Below, in pieces: positions 8,553 to 16,791 of a stretch of DNA of 64,000 bases (the stretch's first letter is position 1; every line of letters starts with the position of its first letter). Source of the DNA: Butyrivibrio sp. (GTDB taxonomy: Bacteria; Bacillota; Clostridia; Lachnospirales; Lachnospiraceae); NCBI GenBank assembly GCA_022486625.1, contig JAKVKH010000001.1, forward strand, positions 62,001-126,000, written 5' to 3'. The notes beneath the pieces were generated by a model. That model did not search any database. It saw nothing but the letters and a program-made list of their open reading frames with translations, and was not told the DNA's origin. Both the position numbers and the translations under genes were made by a program.

Positions 8553-9338
8553 ATGATTATCGTGAAAATGAATAACACTACAGTGGAATGCAATATAGCA
8601 GCGTCTGAACTTCGGGAAATCGGACTTACTCCGGAAGCAATTGTAAATGGTGAGACGCGCAGTGTTCCTTTTATGGCACAGCTGAACAGAGAAGTGGGTG
8701 AGCAGCTTGACTATAATCCGGAAAATGAAGTCCTTATGATGTCCAAGAATATGATGTCAGATGGCAGCGTAAGAATTTTTGCGGTAAAAATGAATAACGA
8801 CGATATTCAGAACGCTGCGGACCGGATCAGAGGCACGGCAAACAATATTCTGGAAGCCATGACGCAGGATAAGGTGGATGCGATAAAGGCACGGAGTGGT
8901 AAAGATAAGGGAATTGCACTGAATGCCATGATCAGTGGTGTTTCGGATATGATTAATAAAATTTATCTTCAGGATGATGAAGACAGTGAAAATGGCAACG
9001 ACGATTCCAAAGAAATGACTTCCAGACCGATCATGGATTATGCAAAATATATGGCGGAATTTGAAACTCTGGATGATTGCATCAGATTCTGCACGGTAGT
9101 CAGAAATCTCCCGGTTGAGGATTCTGCGCTTTACAGACATAACGGATATTATTATCTTTCTGTCGGCCTTCGCACGACGGATGACCGTGAAGTGTTCAGC
9201 CTGCGCAAGACAGGACTTGAGTATGCAACATCTCTTGTGGTGAATTCTCCGGCGGAAATGCATCTGGAAGAAAGCGGTAACTGTGTGATTCATGATCATG
9301 CAATTGAGCATCTTACAGAAATGAATGTAAAGGAATGA
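8553..9338 (+). CDS. mecA: MecA-like adaptor protein for the ClpCP protease
   Basis: A 261-residue protein with the two-part MecA layout. The N-terminal substrate-binding region holds the 'SELREIGLTPEAI' block. An acidic linker (around DDEDSENGNDDS) leads to the C-terminal ClpC-binding domain (FETLDDCIRF to the end, with ALYRHNGYYYL). MecA adaptors deliver proteins such as ComK to ClpC in Bacillus; here the substrate is unknown. The ATG at 8553 follows AGAGGAG by 9 bases, so the upstream ATG at 8517 is rejected. The gene sits under a CIRCE operator, which puts it in the HrcA heat-shock regulon and fits a role in protein quality control. The next gene starts 7 bases after its stop. Confidence 0.85.
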   Translation: MIIVKMNNTTVECNIAASELREIGLTPEAIVNGETRSVPFMAQLNREVGEQLDYNPENEVLMMSKNMMSDGSVRIFAVKMNNDDIQNAADRIRGTANNILEAMTQDKVDAIKARSGKDKGIALNAMISGVSDMINKIYLQDDEDSENGNDDSKEMTSRPIMDYAKYMAEFETLDDCIRFCTVVRNLPVEDSALYRHNGYYYLSVGLRTTDDREVFSLRKTGLEYATSLVVNSPAEMHLEESGNCVIHDHAIEHLTEMNVKE

Positions 9339-9345
9339 CGTAAAA

Positions 9346-10101
9346 ATGGAAAAAACAGATGTTACGGTGTTTGATTTTTCCGGGATATATGAAAGCGAGG
9401 ATTTTTATCTGCAAATAAAAAATCCTCGCTTTATTTCGTGCAGGGATATTCCGGGGACAAACTGTATATGCGATGAGAATGCACAGCATATGCTGATGGA
9501 AAGAATGAATGAAGCAGGATGTTGCGCTATGGGAATCCATTTTATTGATTCGGGGAATTATCACTACATGTCGGAGTTGATGATCCGTCAGGTTACGGAT
9601 TCGATGACACTGGTGCTGATGGATCATCATCCGGATATGCAGCCATCAGCATTTGGAGATATATTATCCTGTGGAAGCTGGGTGAAAAATGTGCTGGATC
9701 ATCATGGAAATGTGGAGCAGGTGATTGCAATCGGCGTGGATGAAGCACTTTCTGCACAGGTGAGTCCGGAATATCGCAGTAAAGTTCATTTCTATCCGGC
9801 GCATGCGTGCATGGATGGCGAAGGAAATATCTGCATGCCCGAAGAACCTCGTTTTCCGATTTATCTGTCAGTGGACAAGGATGTGATCGGACCTGACGAA
9901 CTGATAACCAACTGGGATCAGGGCACGATGCGGGCAGATGAGGTATGTAATATGGTAAGCTATCTTCAGGAACATTACCTGCTTCTGGGAATGGACATCT
10001 GCGGAGAATGTGCGCCGGATCAGGAGGTATGTGATCTGCGAAAAGCGGTGGAGGCAAGCAATGCATGGAATGAACGGATTCTTTCTATATTAATGAAATA
10101 A
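9346..10101 (+). CDS. arginase/ureohydrolase-fold protein
   Basis: A 251-residue member of the arginase superfamily (arginase, agmatinase, formiminoglutamase), binuclear manganese enzymes that split guanidino-type C-N bonds. Visible metal ligands: His73 in SGNYHYMS, the DxHxD block MDHHPDM (Asp93, His95, Asp97), and SVDKDV (Asp177, Asp179). It is shorter than true arginase or agmatinase (about 300), so substrate assignment is not safe. It lies 7 bases after the mecA-like gene, so it is probably cotranscribed. Codons 16-30 overlap a strong hairpin (9392-9432), described separately. Confidence 0.8.
   Translation: MEKTDVTVFDFSGIYESEDFYLQIKNPRFISCRDIPGTNCICDENAQHMLMERMNEAGCCAMGIHFIDSGNYHYMSELMIRQVTDSMTLVLMDHHPDMQPSAFGDILSCGSWVKNVLDHHGNVEQVIAIGVDEALSAQVSPEYRSKVHFYPAHACMDGEGNICMPEEPRFPIYLSVDKDVIGPDELITNWDQGTMRADEVCNMVSYLQEHYLLLGMDICGECAPDQEVCDLRKAVEASNAWNERILSILMK
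9392..9432 (+). other. strong hairpin inside the arginase-like coding region
   Basis: AAAGCGAGG plus ATTTTTAT (9392-9408) pairs with ATAAAAAAT plus CCTCGCTTT (9415-9432), about 17 base pairs with one bulge and a six-base loop, followed by TATTT. It looks like an intrinsic terminator or attenuator but lies within a conserved-looking coding region, 54 bases after the mecA-like stop. Confidence 0.55.
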
Positions 10102-10111
10102 TGTAATAATC

Positions 10112-10140
10112 TTTACGTAGATTTGAAAAAGTGAGATAAT
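10112..10140 (+). promoter_or_regulatory. candidate promoter of the small membrane protein gene
   Basis: TTTACG (10112-10117), 17-base spacer, GATAAT (10135-10140), ahead of the ATG at 10158. Confidence 0.45.
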
Positions 10141-10157
10141 GAACCACGGAGGAATTT

Positions 10158-10490
10158 ATGGATAAGAGATTAAGAGACTGTATCCGGCATATGGAGAATC
10201 TGGATTATGCGGCATTATCGCAGGAAGATATGGAGCGGGAACGAAAGGAGTTTTTGATTCAGATGGGTTTTCTGCAGCATGAGTTGTTGTTCTGGCAGAT
10301 CTGGGCAGGAGTGTTTATGATCTGTGTATTTATCGGGACGGGAATCCTGCTGATTAAGATGACGATATCATCTCTTTTATTGTGTGCAGCGGCAGTTTTA
10401 CTTCTGATCTGGACACTGGATATACTGTTCAAAAGAAACAGGGGAATCAGACAGCTGTATCACTATTATGACAGACTTGTGCGTTTCTGA
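10158..10490 (+). CDS. small two-helix membrane protein, unknown function
   Basis: A 110-residue protein with a charged cytosolic N-terminal helix of about 45 residues. Two adjacent membrane segments follow (around WAGVFMICVFIGTGILLI and LLLCAAAVLLLIWTLDILF), then a basic tail. GGAGG precedes the ATG by 6 bases, which supports real translation. I do not recognise the family. It stands alone between the arginase-like gene and the leucine tRNA pair. Confidence 0.7.
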   Translation: MDKRLRDCIRHMENLDYAALSQEDMERERKEFLIQMGFLQHELLFWQIWAGVFMICVFIGTGILLIKMTISSLLLCAAAVLLLIWTLDILFKRNRGIRQLYHYYDRLVRF

Positions 10491-10566
10491 ATCCATCCAA
10501 AACCGCACTGCAGGGTGCTTTCTGACGTCTTTTTTCAAATTGTTTAAAAAAAAATGAAAAAAGAGG

Positions 10567-10595
10567 TTGACACAACAGGGGTTAATGGATAAAAT
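10567..10595 (+). promoter_or_regulatory. promoter of the tRNA-Leu pair
   Basis: Perfect TTGACA (10567-10572), 17-base spacer, TAAAAT (10590-10595), 30 bases before the first tRNA. Confidence 0.82.
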
Positions 10596-10625
10596 AATCT
10601 ATGTTGCACGCGGGAACGCGGAAAT

Positions 10626-10708
10626 GCAGGAGTGGCGGAATGGCAGACGCGCATGGTTCAGGTCCATGTGATAGCAATATCATGAGGGTTCAAGTCCCTT
10701 CTCCTGCA
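10626..10708 (+). tRNA. tRNA-Leu, anticodon CAG
   Basis: An 83-base class II tRNA. Acceptor GCAGGAG/CTCCTGC is followed by A73; the long variable arm carries TGATAGCAATATCA. The anticodon loop TTCAGGT gives CAG at 10659-10661, reading CUG. CCA is not encoded. It shares its variable and T arms with the next tRNA, so the two look like duplicates that diverged at the anticodon. Confidence 0.96.
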
Positions 10709-10751
10709 CTGTTCTTTTAAGAACATGCAGCGCAATTTCATAATGGTGAAT

Positions 10752-10835
10752 GCGGAAATGTCGGAATTGGCAGACGAGCAAGACTAAGGATCTTGTGATA
10801 GCAATATCGTGAGGGTTCAAGTCCCTTTTTCCGCA
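10752..10835 (+). tRNA. tRNA-Leu, anticodon AAG
   Basis: An 84-base class II tRNA. Acceptor GCGGAAA/TTTCCGC is followed by A73; the anticodon stem CAAGA/TCTTG closes loop CTAAGGA. The anticodon is AAG (10786-10788), with A at wobble position 34, rare in bacteria outside tRNA-Arg(ACG). CCA is not encoded. Confidence 0.95.
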
Positions 10836-10845
10836 CTCAATACAG

Positions 10846-10873
10846 GATCTGTCGGAAACGACAGATCTTTTTT
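10846..10873 (+). terminator. terminator of the tRNA-Leu pair
   Basis: GATCTGTCG (10846-10854), GAAA loop, CGACAGATC (10859-10867), then a T-run to 10873. Confidence 0.9.
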
Positions 10874-10951
10874 GCGTCAGAATCGGTAACGCAGAAGCTG
10901 ATCGGAATCAGATACAGCGTGAAAGCTGGTGCTGGAAAGATGGGAATAATG

Positions 10952-10960
10952 TGGTATACT
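10952..10960 (+). promoter_or_regulatory. extended -10 promoter of the DUF6465-like gene
   Basis: TG-G-TATACT (TG at 10952-10953, TATACT at 10955-10960) with no convincing -35. Confidence 0.45.
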
Positions 10961-11016
10961 GTACCTAGTATTTTGATACGTGAGTGACATCACCTTTTCG
11001 GAAGGAGCGGTCAGTT

Positions 11017-11694
11017 ATGGGAGAGAAATGGAACAGTGAAGCAATAAAGAAACTGGCGAAGACAGTTACAGATGCGGCGCAGCCGGTGTTTGAAGAGGCC
11101 AGGATCAAAACGGAGCCTCTGATGAGAGATGTAAAGGCGGCAACGAAGCCTTACATTGAAAAGGCAGAGCCATATATTGAGAAGGCAAAGGAAAAAACAG
11201 AGCCATATCTTAATGAGGCAGCGCAGAAGGCAGGTCCGGCCATGCAGAAAGTGGTAAAATCAGCAGAGCCTGTTCTGGAACAGGCGCGTGCGAAGGCAGA
11301 ACCGGTACTGGATGACTTGAAGGCAAAGGCAGAGCCAATGCTGGAATCTGCAAAGGAGAAAGCAGATCCGATGATTCAGAAGGTGAAAAAATCTACAGAG
11401 CCGGCAGCAAAGATTGTAAAGGAAAAGTCTGAAAAGGCAGCCAGAGTTGCGGCGGTTGTCGGGAATGAATTTGCTGAAAAAGCGGCAGTAAAGACGAGCA
11501 AAAATGAGGTCTATGTGCAGTACGGAGATCATGAGATCCGCACAGAGGATATTCTGGATAAGGCAAGGGCAGACTATGTTGCACACGGGCATAAGCTGAC
11601 GGAGATTAAGGAGCTTCAGGTGTATATCAAGCCGGATGATAATGCAGCCTATTATGTAGTGAATCATCATGACACCGGACGGATTGATTTCTGA
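11017..11694 (+). CDS. repeat-rich helical protein with a C-terminal DUF6465-like domain
   Basis: A 225-residue protein in two parts. Residues about 24-140 are about ten units of 11 residues ending in Glu-Pro (for example VLEQARAKAEP, VLDDLKAKAEP), rich in Ala, Lys and Glu, predicting amphipathic helices broken by proline. The C-terminal 60 residues (EVYVQYGDHEIRTEDILDKA to YYVVN) look like DUF6465, a Clostridia domain of unknown function. The ATG at 11017 has GGAAGGAG 9 bases before it. The repeat part recalls LEA-like or apolipoprotein-like helices that lie on membranes or surfaces, but that is analogy only. There is no signal peptide. Confidence 0.72.
   Translation: MGEKWNSEAIKKLAKTVTDAAQPVFEEARIKTEPLMRDVKAATKPYIEKAEPYIEKAKEKTEPYLNEAAQKAGPAMQKVVKSAEPVLEQARAKAEPVLDDLKAKAEPMLESAKEKADPMIQKVKKSTEPAAKIVKEKSEKAARVAAVVGNEFAEKAAVKTSKNEVYVQYGDHEIRTEDILDKARADYVAHGHKLTEIKELQVYIKPDDNAAYYVVNHHDTGRIDF
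11086..11436 (+). repeat. eleven-residue coding repeats ending in Glu-Pro
   Basis: Eleven-codon units in frame within the DUF6465-like gene, approximate consensus hydrophobic-x-x-Ala-Lys-x-Lys-x-Glu-Pro; one unit is shortened to seven codons. Confidence 0.7.
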
Positions 11695-11720
11695 CGGAAA
11701 CAGAATAATGTGAATATTGG

Positions 11721-11752
11721 CCGGTATCGGAAATGAATTTTTCTGATACCGG
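11721..11752 (+). terminator. possible terminator after the DUF6465-like gene
   Basis: CCGGTATCGGAAA (11721-11733) pairs with TTTTCTGATACCGG (up to 11752) around a short loop. No clear T-run follows, so it may be a weak terminator or a processing hairpin. Confidence 0.4.
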
Positions 11753-11776
11753 TTATTGATGCAGGAAAGGGAAAAT

Positions 11777-12109
11777 ATGGCAATTGATCTGCAGGATTTT
11801 TTTAATCTGACACATTATGAGTATGGAGAGGCGTATTTTGGAAGTTGCAGCGGTATGCGATACAGACTTGCCAGGGAGCCGCTTGAAAATGTACATTTTA
11901 CGCCGCCGGATAAAAGAGGACCGGCAACGCTTATGGCTACGGTATGGCCGGAACCATATGCTTACGGCATGACGGAAGAGGCTTTGAAGACGAGCGAACA
12001 CTTTGAAATTTCGCAGGAAGGTCTTGAAGCAGCTGTTGCCTGGATCAGAATGCAGTATGAGAGCAGGGAAGATGAATGGTCAGCAGAACGCAGCATACTT
12101 GATGATTGA
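11777..12109 (+). CDS. conserved-looking small protein, unknown function
   Basis: A 110-residue soluble acidic protein starting MAIDLQDFF. AGGAAAGGG lies just before the ATG at 11777, so this start is preferred over 11756. It has no membrane segment and no motif I can assign, but a compact aromatic-rich core (THYEYGEAYFGSCSGMRY, WPEPYAYG). Its own terminator follows. I recall similar short proteins in other Lachnospiraceae but no function. Confidence 0.65.
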   Translation: MAIDLQDFFNLTHYEYGEAYFGSCSGMRYRLAREPLENVHFTPPDKRGPATLMATVWPEPYAYGMTEEALKTSEHFEISQEGLEAAVAWIRMQYESREDEWSAERSILDD

Positions 12110-12141
12110 AATTTGTCTTGAAAATAAAAAAGGAATCCGGG

Positions 12142-12178
12142 CGGTTACACAGAATATTAAGTTGTAACCGTTTTTTTT
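12142..12178 (+). terminator. intrinsic terminator before dgt
   Basis: CGGTTACA (12142-12149) and TGTAACCG (12163-12170) followed by eight T (12171-12178). Confidence 0.88.
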
Positions 12179-12214
12179 GACTTTATTTCTTCAGAGTGGT
12201 AAAGGAGTCAGCGA

Positions 12215-13222
12215 TTGAAGATTCGTGAGGATCTTGAAAAGAGAGAGCAGGAAACACTCAGTCCTTATGCAACGCTCAGCATGAATTCAAAGGGACGGCA
12301 GCGGCCGGAGGAACTGTGTGATATCAGACCCTGTTTTCAGCGTGATCGTGACAGAATTCTTTATTCAAAGTCATTTCGCAGACTGAAGGATAAGACGCAG
12401 GTTTTTCTGACACCGGACGGGGATCATTATCGGACGAGAATGACACATACACTGGAGGTTGCACAGAATGCCAGAACCATAGCAAGAGCGCTTAGGCTGA
12501 ATGAAGATCTGGCAGAAGCAATTGCGCTGGGACATGATATCGGACATACGCCGTTTGGACATGCAGGTGAACGTGCACTCAGGCAGGTATGCCCATATGG
12601 TTTCAAACATAATGAACAGAGTCTTCGTACGCTTGATCTTCTGGAAAAAGAAGGACAGGGGCTGAATTTGACCTGGGAAGTCCGGGATGGGGTGCTGAAC
12701 CACGAAATGGAAACAGTTCCGCATACGCTGGAGGGAAAAATCGTACGTCTTTCCGATAAGATTGCCTATATCCGCCATGATATGGAAGATGCAATCAGAG
12801 GCGGAATACTCAAAGAAGGCGATCTGCCGCAGAAAATCGGCAGACTGATCGGATATACGAACAGTGAATGGCTGGATACGTTCATTCATGATATTGTGGA
12901 GACCAGTTACGGAAAAAATGAGATCACAATGTCAGAACCGATTTATAAGGCAATGATGGACCTTCGGGAGTTTATGTTCAGGAGTGTTTATACCAATCCG
13001 GTTGCCAAGGGAGAAGAAGGCAAGGCAATTGACCTGGTAAAGACGTTGTATGCGTATTATCTTGAGCATGTGAATCTTTTACCCGGATATCTTCAGGAAC
13101 TGATGGAAAATGGGGAACCAAGGGGCAGAATCGTGTGCGATTATATCAGCGCAATGACGGATCGCTTTGCGATTGCCCGCTATGAGGAAATTTACATTCC
13201 AAAATCATGGAATGTTTACTGA
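12215..13222 (+). CDS. dgt: dGTP triphosphohydrolase
   Basis: HD-domain enzyme that splits dGTP (or other dNTPs) into the deoxynucleoside and triphosphate. The 335-residue product has the HD ligands in RMTHTLEV (His78) and GHDIGHTPFGH (His107, Asp108, His111), matching the short Firmicutes dGTPase-like group. The start is TTG at 12215 with AAAGGAG 7 bases before it; no ATG fits. dnaG begins 12 bases after the stop, and dgt-dnaG-rpoD is a common clostridial order, so the three are probably one operon for DNA replication and housekeeping transcription. Confidence 0.93.
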   Translation: MKIREDLEKREQETLSPYATLSMNSKGRQRPEELCDIRPCFQRDRDRILYSKSFRRLKDKTQVFLTPDGDHYRTRMTHTLEVAQNARTIARALRLNEDLAEAIALGHDIGHTPFGHAGERALRQVCPYGFKHNEQSLRTLDLLEKEGQGLNLTWEVRDGVLNHEMETVPHTLEGKIVRLSDKIAYIRHDMEDAIRGGILKEGDLPQKIGRLIGYTNSEWLDTFIHDIVETSYGKNEITMSEPIYKAMMDLREFMFRSVYTNPVAKGEEGKAIDLVKTLYAYYLEHVNLLPGYLQELMENGEPRGRIVCDYISAMTDRFAIARYEEIYIPKSWNVY

Positions 13223-13234
13223 CAGGGTGTAACA

Positions 13235-15016
13235 ATGCAATATTCACAGGAAACGATTGAAGAGGTACGTTCCAGAAATGATATTGTGGATGTGATCGGT
13301 GAGTATGTCCATCTGCAGAAAAAAGGCTCCAGCTATATGGGATTGTGCCCTTTCCATAATGAGAAGTCACCTTCTTTTTCGGTATCGGCCAATAAGCAGA
13401 TGTATCACTGCTTTGGATGCGGAGCGGGCGGAGATGTGTTTACTTTTCTGATGAAGTATGACAATCTGACATTTGGCGAAGCAATCAGGCAGCTTGCACA
13501 GCGCGGCGGAGTGACACTTCCGGATGAAGATGATTCGCCGGCTGCGAAGAAAATGCGTGATCAGAGACAGATTCTGCTGGATATCAATAAGGAAGCGGCC
13601 AGATATTATTATTTTCAGCTGCGTTCCGAAAAAGGAAAGATTGGATATGAATACTTCAGAAAAAGGGAACTGTCTGATGAAACCATGCAGAAATTCGGGC
13701 TTGGTTATTCCAATATCAGCAGTGATGATCTGGTGAAATATCTGCGCACAAAAGGATATAAGGATGATCAGATCATTGAAGCAGGGCTTGCATCACATGA
13801 TGAAAAGTTTGGTACACATGATAAGTTCTGGAACAGAGTCATGTTTCCGATTCAGGATATCAACCAGAAGGTAATCGGCTTTGGCGGACGGGTTATGGGA
13901 GATGGTAAACCCAAGTATCTGAATTCACCTGAAACGCTGATCTTTGATAAAAGTCACAACCTGTACGGACTTAATTATGCCAAAAACGCGCGTGCGGGTC
14001 ATATGATCATATGTGAAGGCTACATGGATGTCATTGCCATGCAGCAGGCCGGATTTATCCAGGCAGTTGCTTCTCTTGGAACTGCGTTTACCACAGGACA
14101 GGCACAGATTTTAAAACGCTATACGGATGAGGTGATTCTTTCCTACGACAGTGATGGCGCCGGAACGAAAGCAGCGCTTCGCGGAATCGGCATTCTGAAG
14201 GAAGCGGGACTTCATGGCAGGGTATTGAATCTTGAGCCGCATAAAGATCCGGATGAATTTATCAAGGCAGAGGGAAAAGAAGCTTTCGCGGAGCGTCTGA
14301 AAAATGCGGAAAACACATTCTTTTTTGAACTGCGGATTCTTCAGCGTCAGTATGACATGAGTGATCCGGATGCCAAGACCAGATTTTACCGGGAAATTGC
14401 AAGGAAACTGTGTGAATTTCAGGAAGCAGTGGAGAGAGAAAATTATCTTCAGGCGGTTGCTGCCAGGTATAACATTGCACAGAATGACCTGCGCAGTCTC
14501 GTGTCTTCGATTGCAATGACTTCTGAAGGCGGAATTGTAAAGACTGCAGAACGGCCAAAATCAGGGATTCAGACCAGAAAAGATCCGGAAGATGCTTCTC
14601 TTAAGCCTCAGCGTGTATTATTGACATGGATTGCGGATGAACCGGGCATTTTTTCTACCGTCCGAAAATATATTTCGGTGGAAGATTTTACGGATGAACT
14701 GTATCGGCATGTGGCAGAGCGTATGTTTACAGGACTAGAGAGCGGGAATTTTGTTCCGGCATCAATTGTAAGTCTTTTTCAGGAAGAGGAACAGCAGCGT
14801 AAGGTGGCAGAAATATTCAATACCAACCTTGTAAATATAGAGACGAAGGATGAAAAGGAAAAAGCACTTCATGACATTATCATGGATGTGAAGACTGCCG
14901 GGTATGACAGACAGATGAAAGAACTGGCACTGGATGACAAAGATGCGCTCAGAAAGACAATAGAAGGTAAGAAAATGTTGGAAGAGCTTGCACATACAAG
15001 AATTGTACTGGAATGA
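13235..15016 (+). CDS. dnaG: DNA primase
   Basis: Makes RNA primers for DNA replication with the DnaB helicase. The 593-residue protein has the N-terminal zinc ribbon (CPFHNEKSPSF with Cys38 and His41, then YHCFGCG with Cys59 and Cys62). The catalytic core carries the TOPRIM glutamate in CEGYMDV and the acidic run SYDSDGAG. A C-terminal helicase-interaction region follows. The length is standard. It lies 12 bases after dgt and 46 before rpoD. Confidence 0.96.
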   Translation: MQYSQETIEEVRSRNDIVDVIGEYVHLQKKGSSYMGLCPFHNEKSPSFSVSANKQMYHCFGCGAGGDVFTFLMKYDNLTFGEAIRQLAQRGGVTLPDEDDSPAAKKMRDQRQILLDINKEAARYYYFQLRSEKGKIGYEYFRKRELSDETMQKFGLGYSNISSDDLVKYLRTKGYKDDQIIEAGLASHDEKFGTHDKFWNRVMFPIQDINQKVIGFGGRVMGDGKPKYLNSPETLIFDKSHNLYGLNYAKNARAGHMIICEGYMDVIAMQQAGFIQAVASLGTAFTTGQAQILKRYTDEVILSYDSDGAGTKAALRGIGILKEAGLHGRVLNLEPHKDPDEFIKAEGKEAFAERLKNAENTFFFELRILQRQYDMSDPDAKTRFYREIARKLCEFQEAVERENYLQAVAARYNIAQNDLRSLVSSIAMTSEGGIVKTAERPKSGIQTRKDPEDASLKPQRVLLTWIADEPGIFSTVRKYISVEDFTDELYRHVAERMFTGLESGNFVPASIVSLFQEEEQQRKVAEIFNTNLVNIETKDEKEKALHDIIMDVKTAGYDRQMKELALDDKDALRKTIEGKKMLEELAHTRIVLE

Positions 15017-15062
15017 AAAGAGTTTTCCGAATTTATAAAAATGGACAGATGAGGAGAAAAAG

Positions 15063-16490
15063 ATGAGCAGGAAAGCAACAGATGGACAGGAAGAAGTAAA
15101 GGAAGTAAAAAAGGCTTCAGTAAAATCCGGAAGTGCAAAGGCCGCAGTGAAAAAGGTGAAAGCGGCAAAGGTGCATGAGGAGGAAGATCAGTCAGAAGAT
15201 GAGGAACTGATTGAGGAAGCTTCTGAAAATGAAGACGAAGATGATAACAGGGAAATGGATGAAGCGACAAGAGCAAAGTTTAAGCTTAAGATGAAAGAGC
15301 TGCTTGCGCGTGCAAAGAAGAAGAAAAACGTTCTGGAGTATAATGAAATCAGTGATTTTCTGGCGGAACTGAACCTTGATGAAGAGCAGATGGATAAAAT
15401 TCTGGAGGTTCTTGAACAATCGGGAGTGGATGTCCTCAGAATGACCGATGACACAGATGATATGCCGGATGATGATGAGATTCTGATCAACGAGGAAGAA
15501 GATGTGGACATGGAGAGTATTGATCTCTCTGTCCCGGATGGGATCAGTATTGAGGATCCGGTCAGGATGTATCTGAAGGAAATCGGTAAGGTTCCGCTGC
15601 TGACAGCAGATCAGGAAATTGAACTTGCCAAGCAGATGGAAGCAGGAATGCTGGCAGATAAGGTTCTGGCGGCAACAGATATTACTAAAGTAAAGATGAA
15701 GGAAGAAGAGGCGGAGCTGATCAAGGATAAGACGCCGGAAGAGCTGAAGGAGATGTCTGATACCGGAAATGAAGCTAAAAAGCGTCTGGCAGAAGCAAAC
15801 CTTCGTCTGGTTGTCAGCATTGCCAAGAGATATGTCGGAAGAGGGATGTTGTTCCTGGATCTGATTCAGGAAGGTAATCTTGGACTGATCAAGGCAGTGG
15901 AAAAATTTGATTTCCGTAAAGGATTTAAGTTCTCCACTTATGCAACGTGGTGGATCCGTCAGGCCATTACAAGAGCAATTGCTGATCAGGCCAGAACCAT
16001 TCGTATTCCGGTTCATATGGTGGAAACCATAAACAAACTGATCAGGATCAGCCGTCAGCTGTTACAGGAACTTGGACGTGAACCTACGCCGGAAGAGATC
16101 GCAGAGCAGATGAATATGCCGGTTGATCGTGTACGCGAAATCCTGAAAATTTCACAGGAGCCGGTTTCTCTTGAAACACCGATCGGTGAAGAGGAAGACA
16201 GTCATCTTGGCGATTTTATTCAGGATGATAATGTGCCGGTACCTGCAGATGCAGCAGCCTTTACACTTCTGAAAGAACAGCTGGTAGAGGTGCTGGGAAC
16301 GCTGACAGAACGTGAGCAGAAGGTTCTGCGTCTGCGTTTCGGTCTGGATGATGGAAGAGCGAGAACACTGGAGGAAGTCGGCAAGGAGTTTAATGTTACC
16401 CGTGAGCGTATCCGTCAGATTGAAGCGAAGGCACTTCGTAAACTTCGTCATCCGAGCAGAAGTCGTAAACTGAAAGATTATCTTGACTGA
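15063..16490 (+). CDS. rpoD: primary sigma factor RpoD (sigma-A)
   Basis: Housekeeping sigma factor that directs RNA polymerase to promoters of the TTGACA/TATAAT type seen throughout this window. The 475-residue protein has a charged N-terminal extension (Lys/Ala-rich then strongly acidic, about residues 1-75). Region 1 follows, then region 2 ([20 protein letters not shown] and the [12 protein letters not shown] block), region 3, and region 4 with the -35 binding helix ([18 protein letters not shown]). A short non-conserved insert lies between 1.2 and 2.1. GAGGAG precedes the ATG. It is the last gene before a terminator. Confidence 0.97.
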   Translation: MSRKATDGQEEVKEVKKASVKSGSAKAAVKKVKAAKVHEEEDQSEDEELIEEASENEDEDDNREMDEATRAKFKLKMKELLARAKKKKNVLEYNEISDFLAELNLDEEQMDKILEVLEQSGVDVLRMTDDTDDMPDDDEILINEEEDVDMESIDLSVPDGISIEDPVRMYLKEIGKVPLLTADQEIELAKQMEAGMLADKVLAATDITKVKMKEEEAELIKDKTPEELKEMSDTGNEAKKRLAEANLRLVVSIAKRYVGRGMLFLDLIQEGNLGLIKAVEKFDFRKGFKFSTYATWWIRQAITRAIADQARTIRIPVHMVETINKLIRISRQLLQELGREPTPEEIAEQMNMPVDRVREILKISQEPVSLETPIGEEEDSHLGDFIQDDNVPVPADAAAFTLLKEQLVEVLGTLTEREQKVLRLRFGLDDGRARTLEEVGKEFNVTRERIRQIEAKALRKLRHPSRSRKLKDYLD

Positions 16491-16541
16491 GCCTGATTAA
16501 CAATACGATAAAACAATAAAAAACAGATAGAAAAGCATTCT

Positions 16542-16579
16542 AAAGCACAGCACAGTGCTGTACTTTCGGGTGCTTTTTT
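16542..16579 (+). terminator. terminator of dgt-dnaG-rpoD
   Basis: AAAGCAC (16542-16548) pairs with GTGCTTT (16570-16576) around an internal AGCACAGTGCT hairpin, followed by T residues. In the 301-base gap to the chemoreceptor gene, 16580-16719 shows only a weak inverted repeat (ATGAAC/GTTCAT near 16619-16640). Confidence 0.72.
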
Positions 16580-16719
16580 AGTGCAAAACGACGGTAAAAA
16601 TGAAGCTCAACGATGGGATGAACAGCTGTTGCAGTTCATTCTATTTTGAAAAAATGTACAATTAGTGGATGGATAAAATGTGAAAAATGCACAAATTAAT
16701 AGTAAAATACATAAGGATA

Positions 16720-16748
16720 TTCAACACAATGTAAAAACATGGTACAAT
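16720..16748 (+). promoter_or_regulatory. promoter of the chemoreceptor gene
   Basis: TTCAAC (16720-16725), 17-base spacer, TACAAT (16743-16748) preceded by TGG (extended -10). It does not resemble a sigma-28 flagellar promoter. Confidence 0.5.
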
Positions 16749-16791
16749 GAATACACACAATTCATGCTTGCAAAACAAGGAGGTTTTTGGG

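Noticed and set aside
12177..12205. TTGACT followed by TAAAGG as a dgt promoter
   Set aside because: The supposed -10 overlaps the ribosome-binding site, leaving no room for a usable mRNA start.
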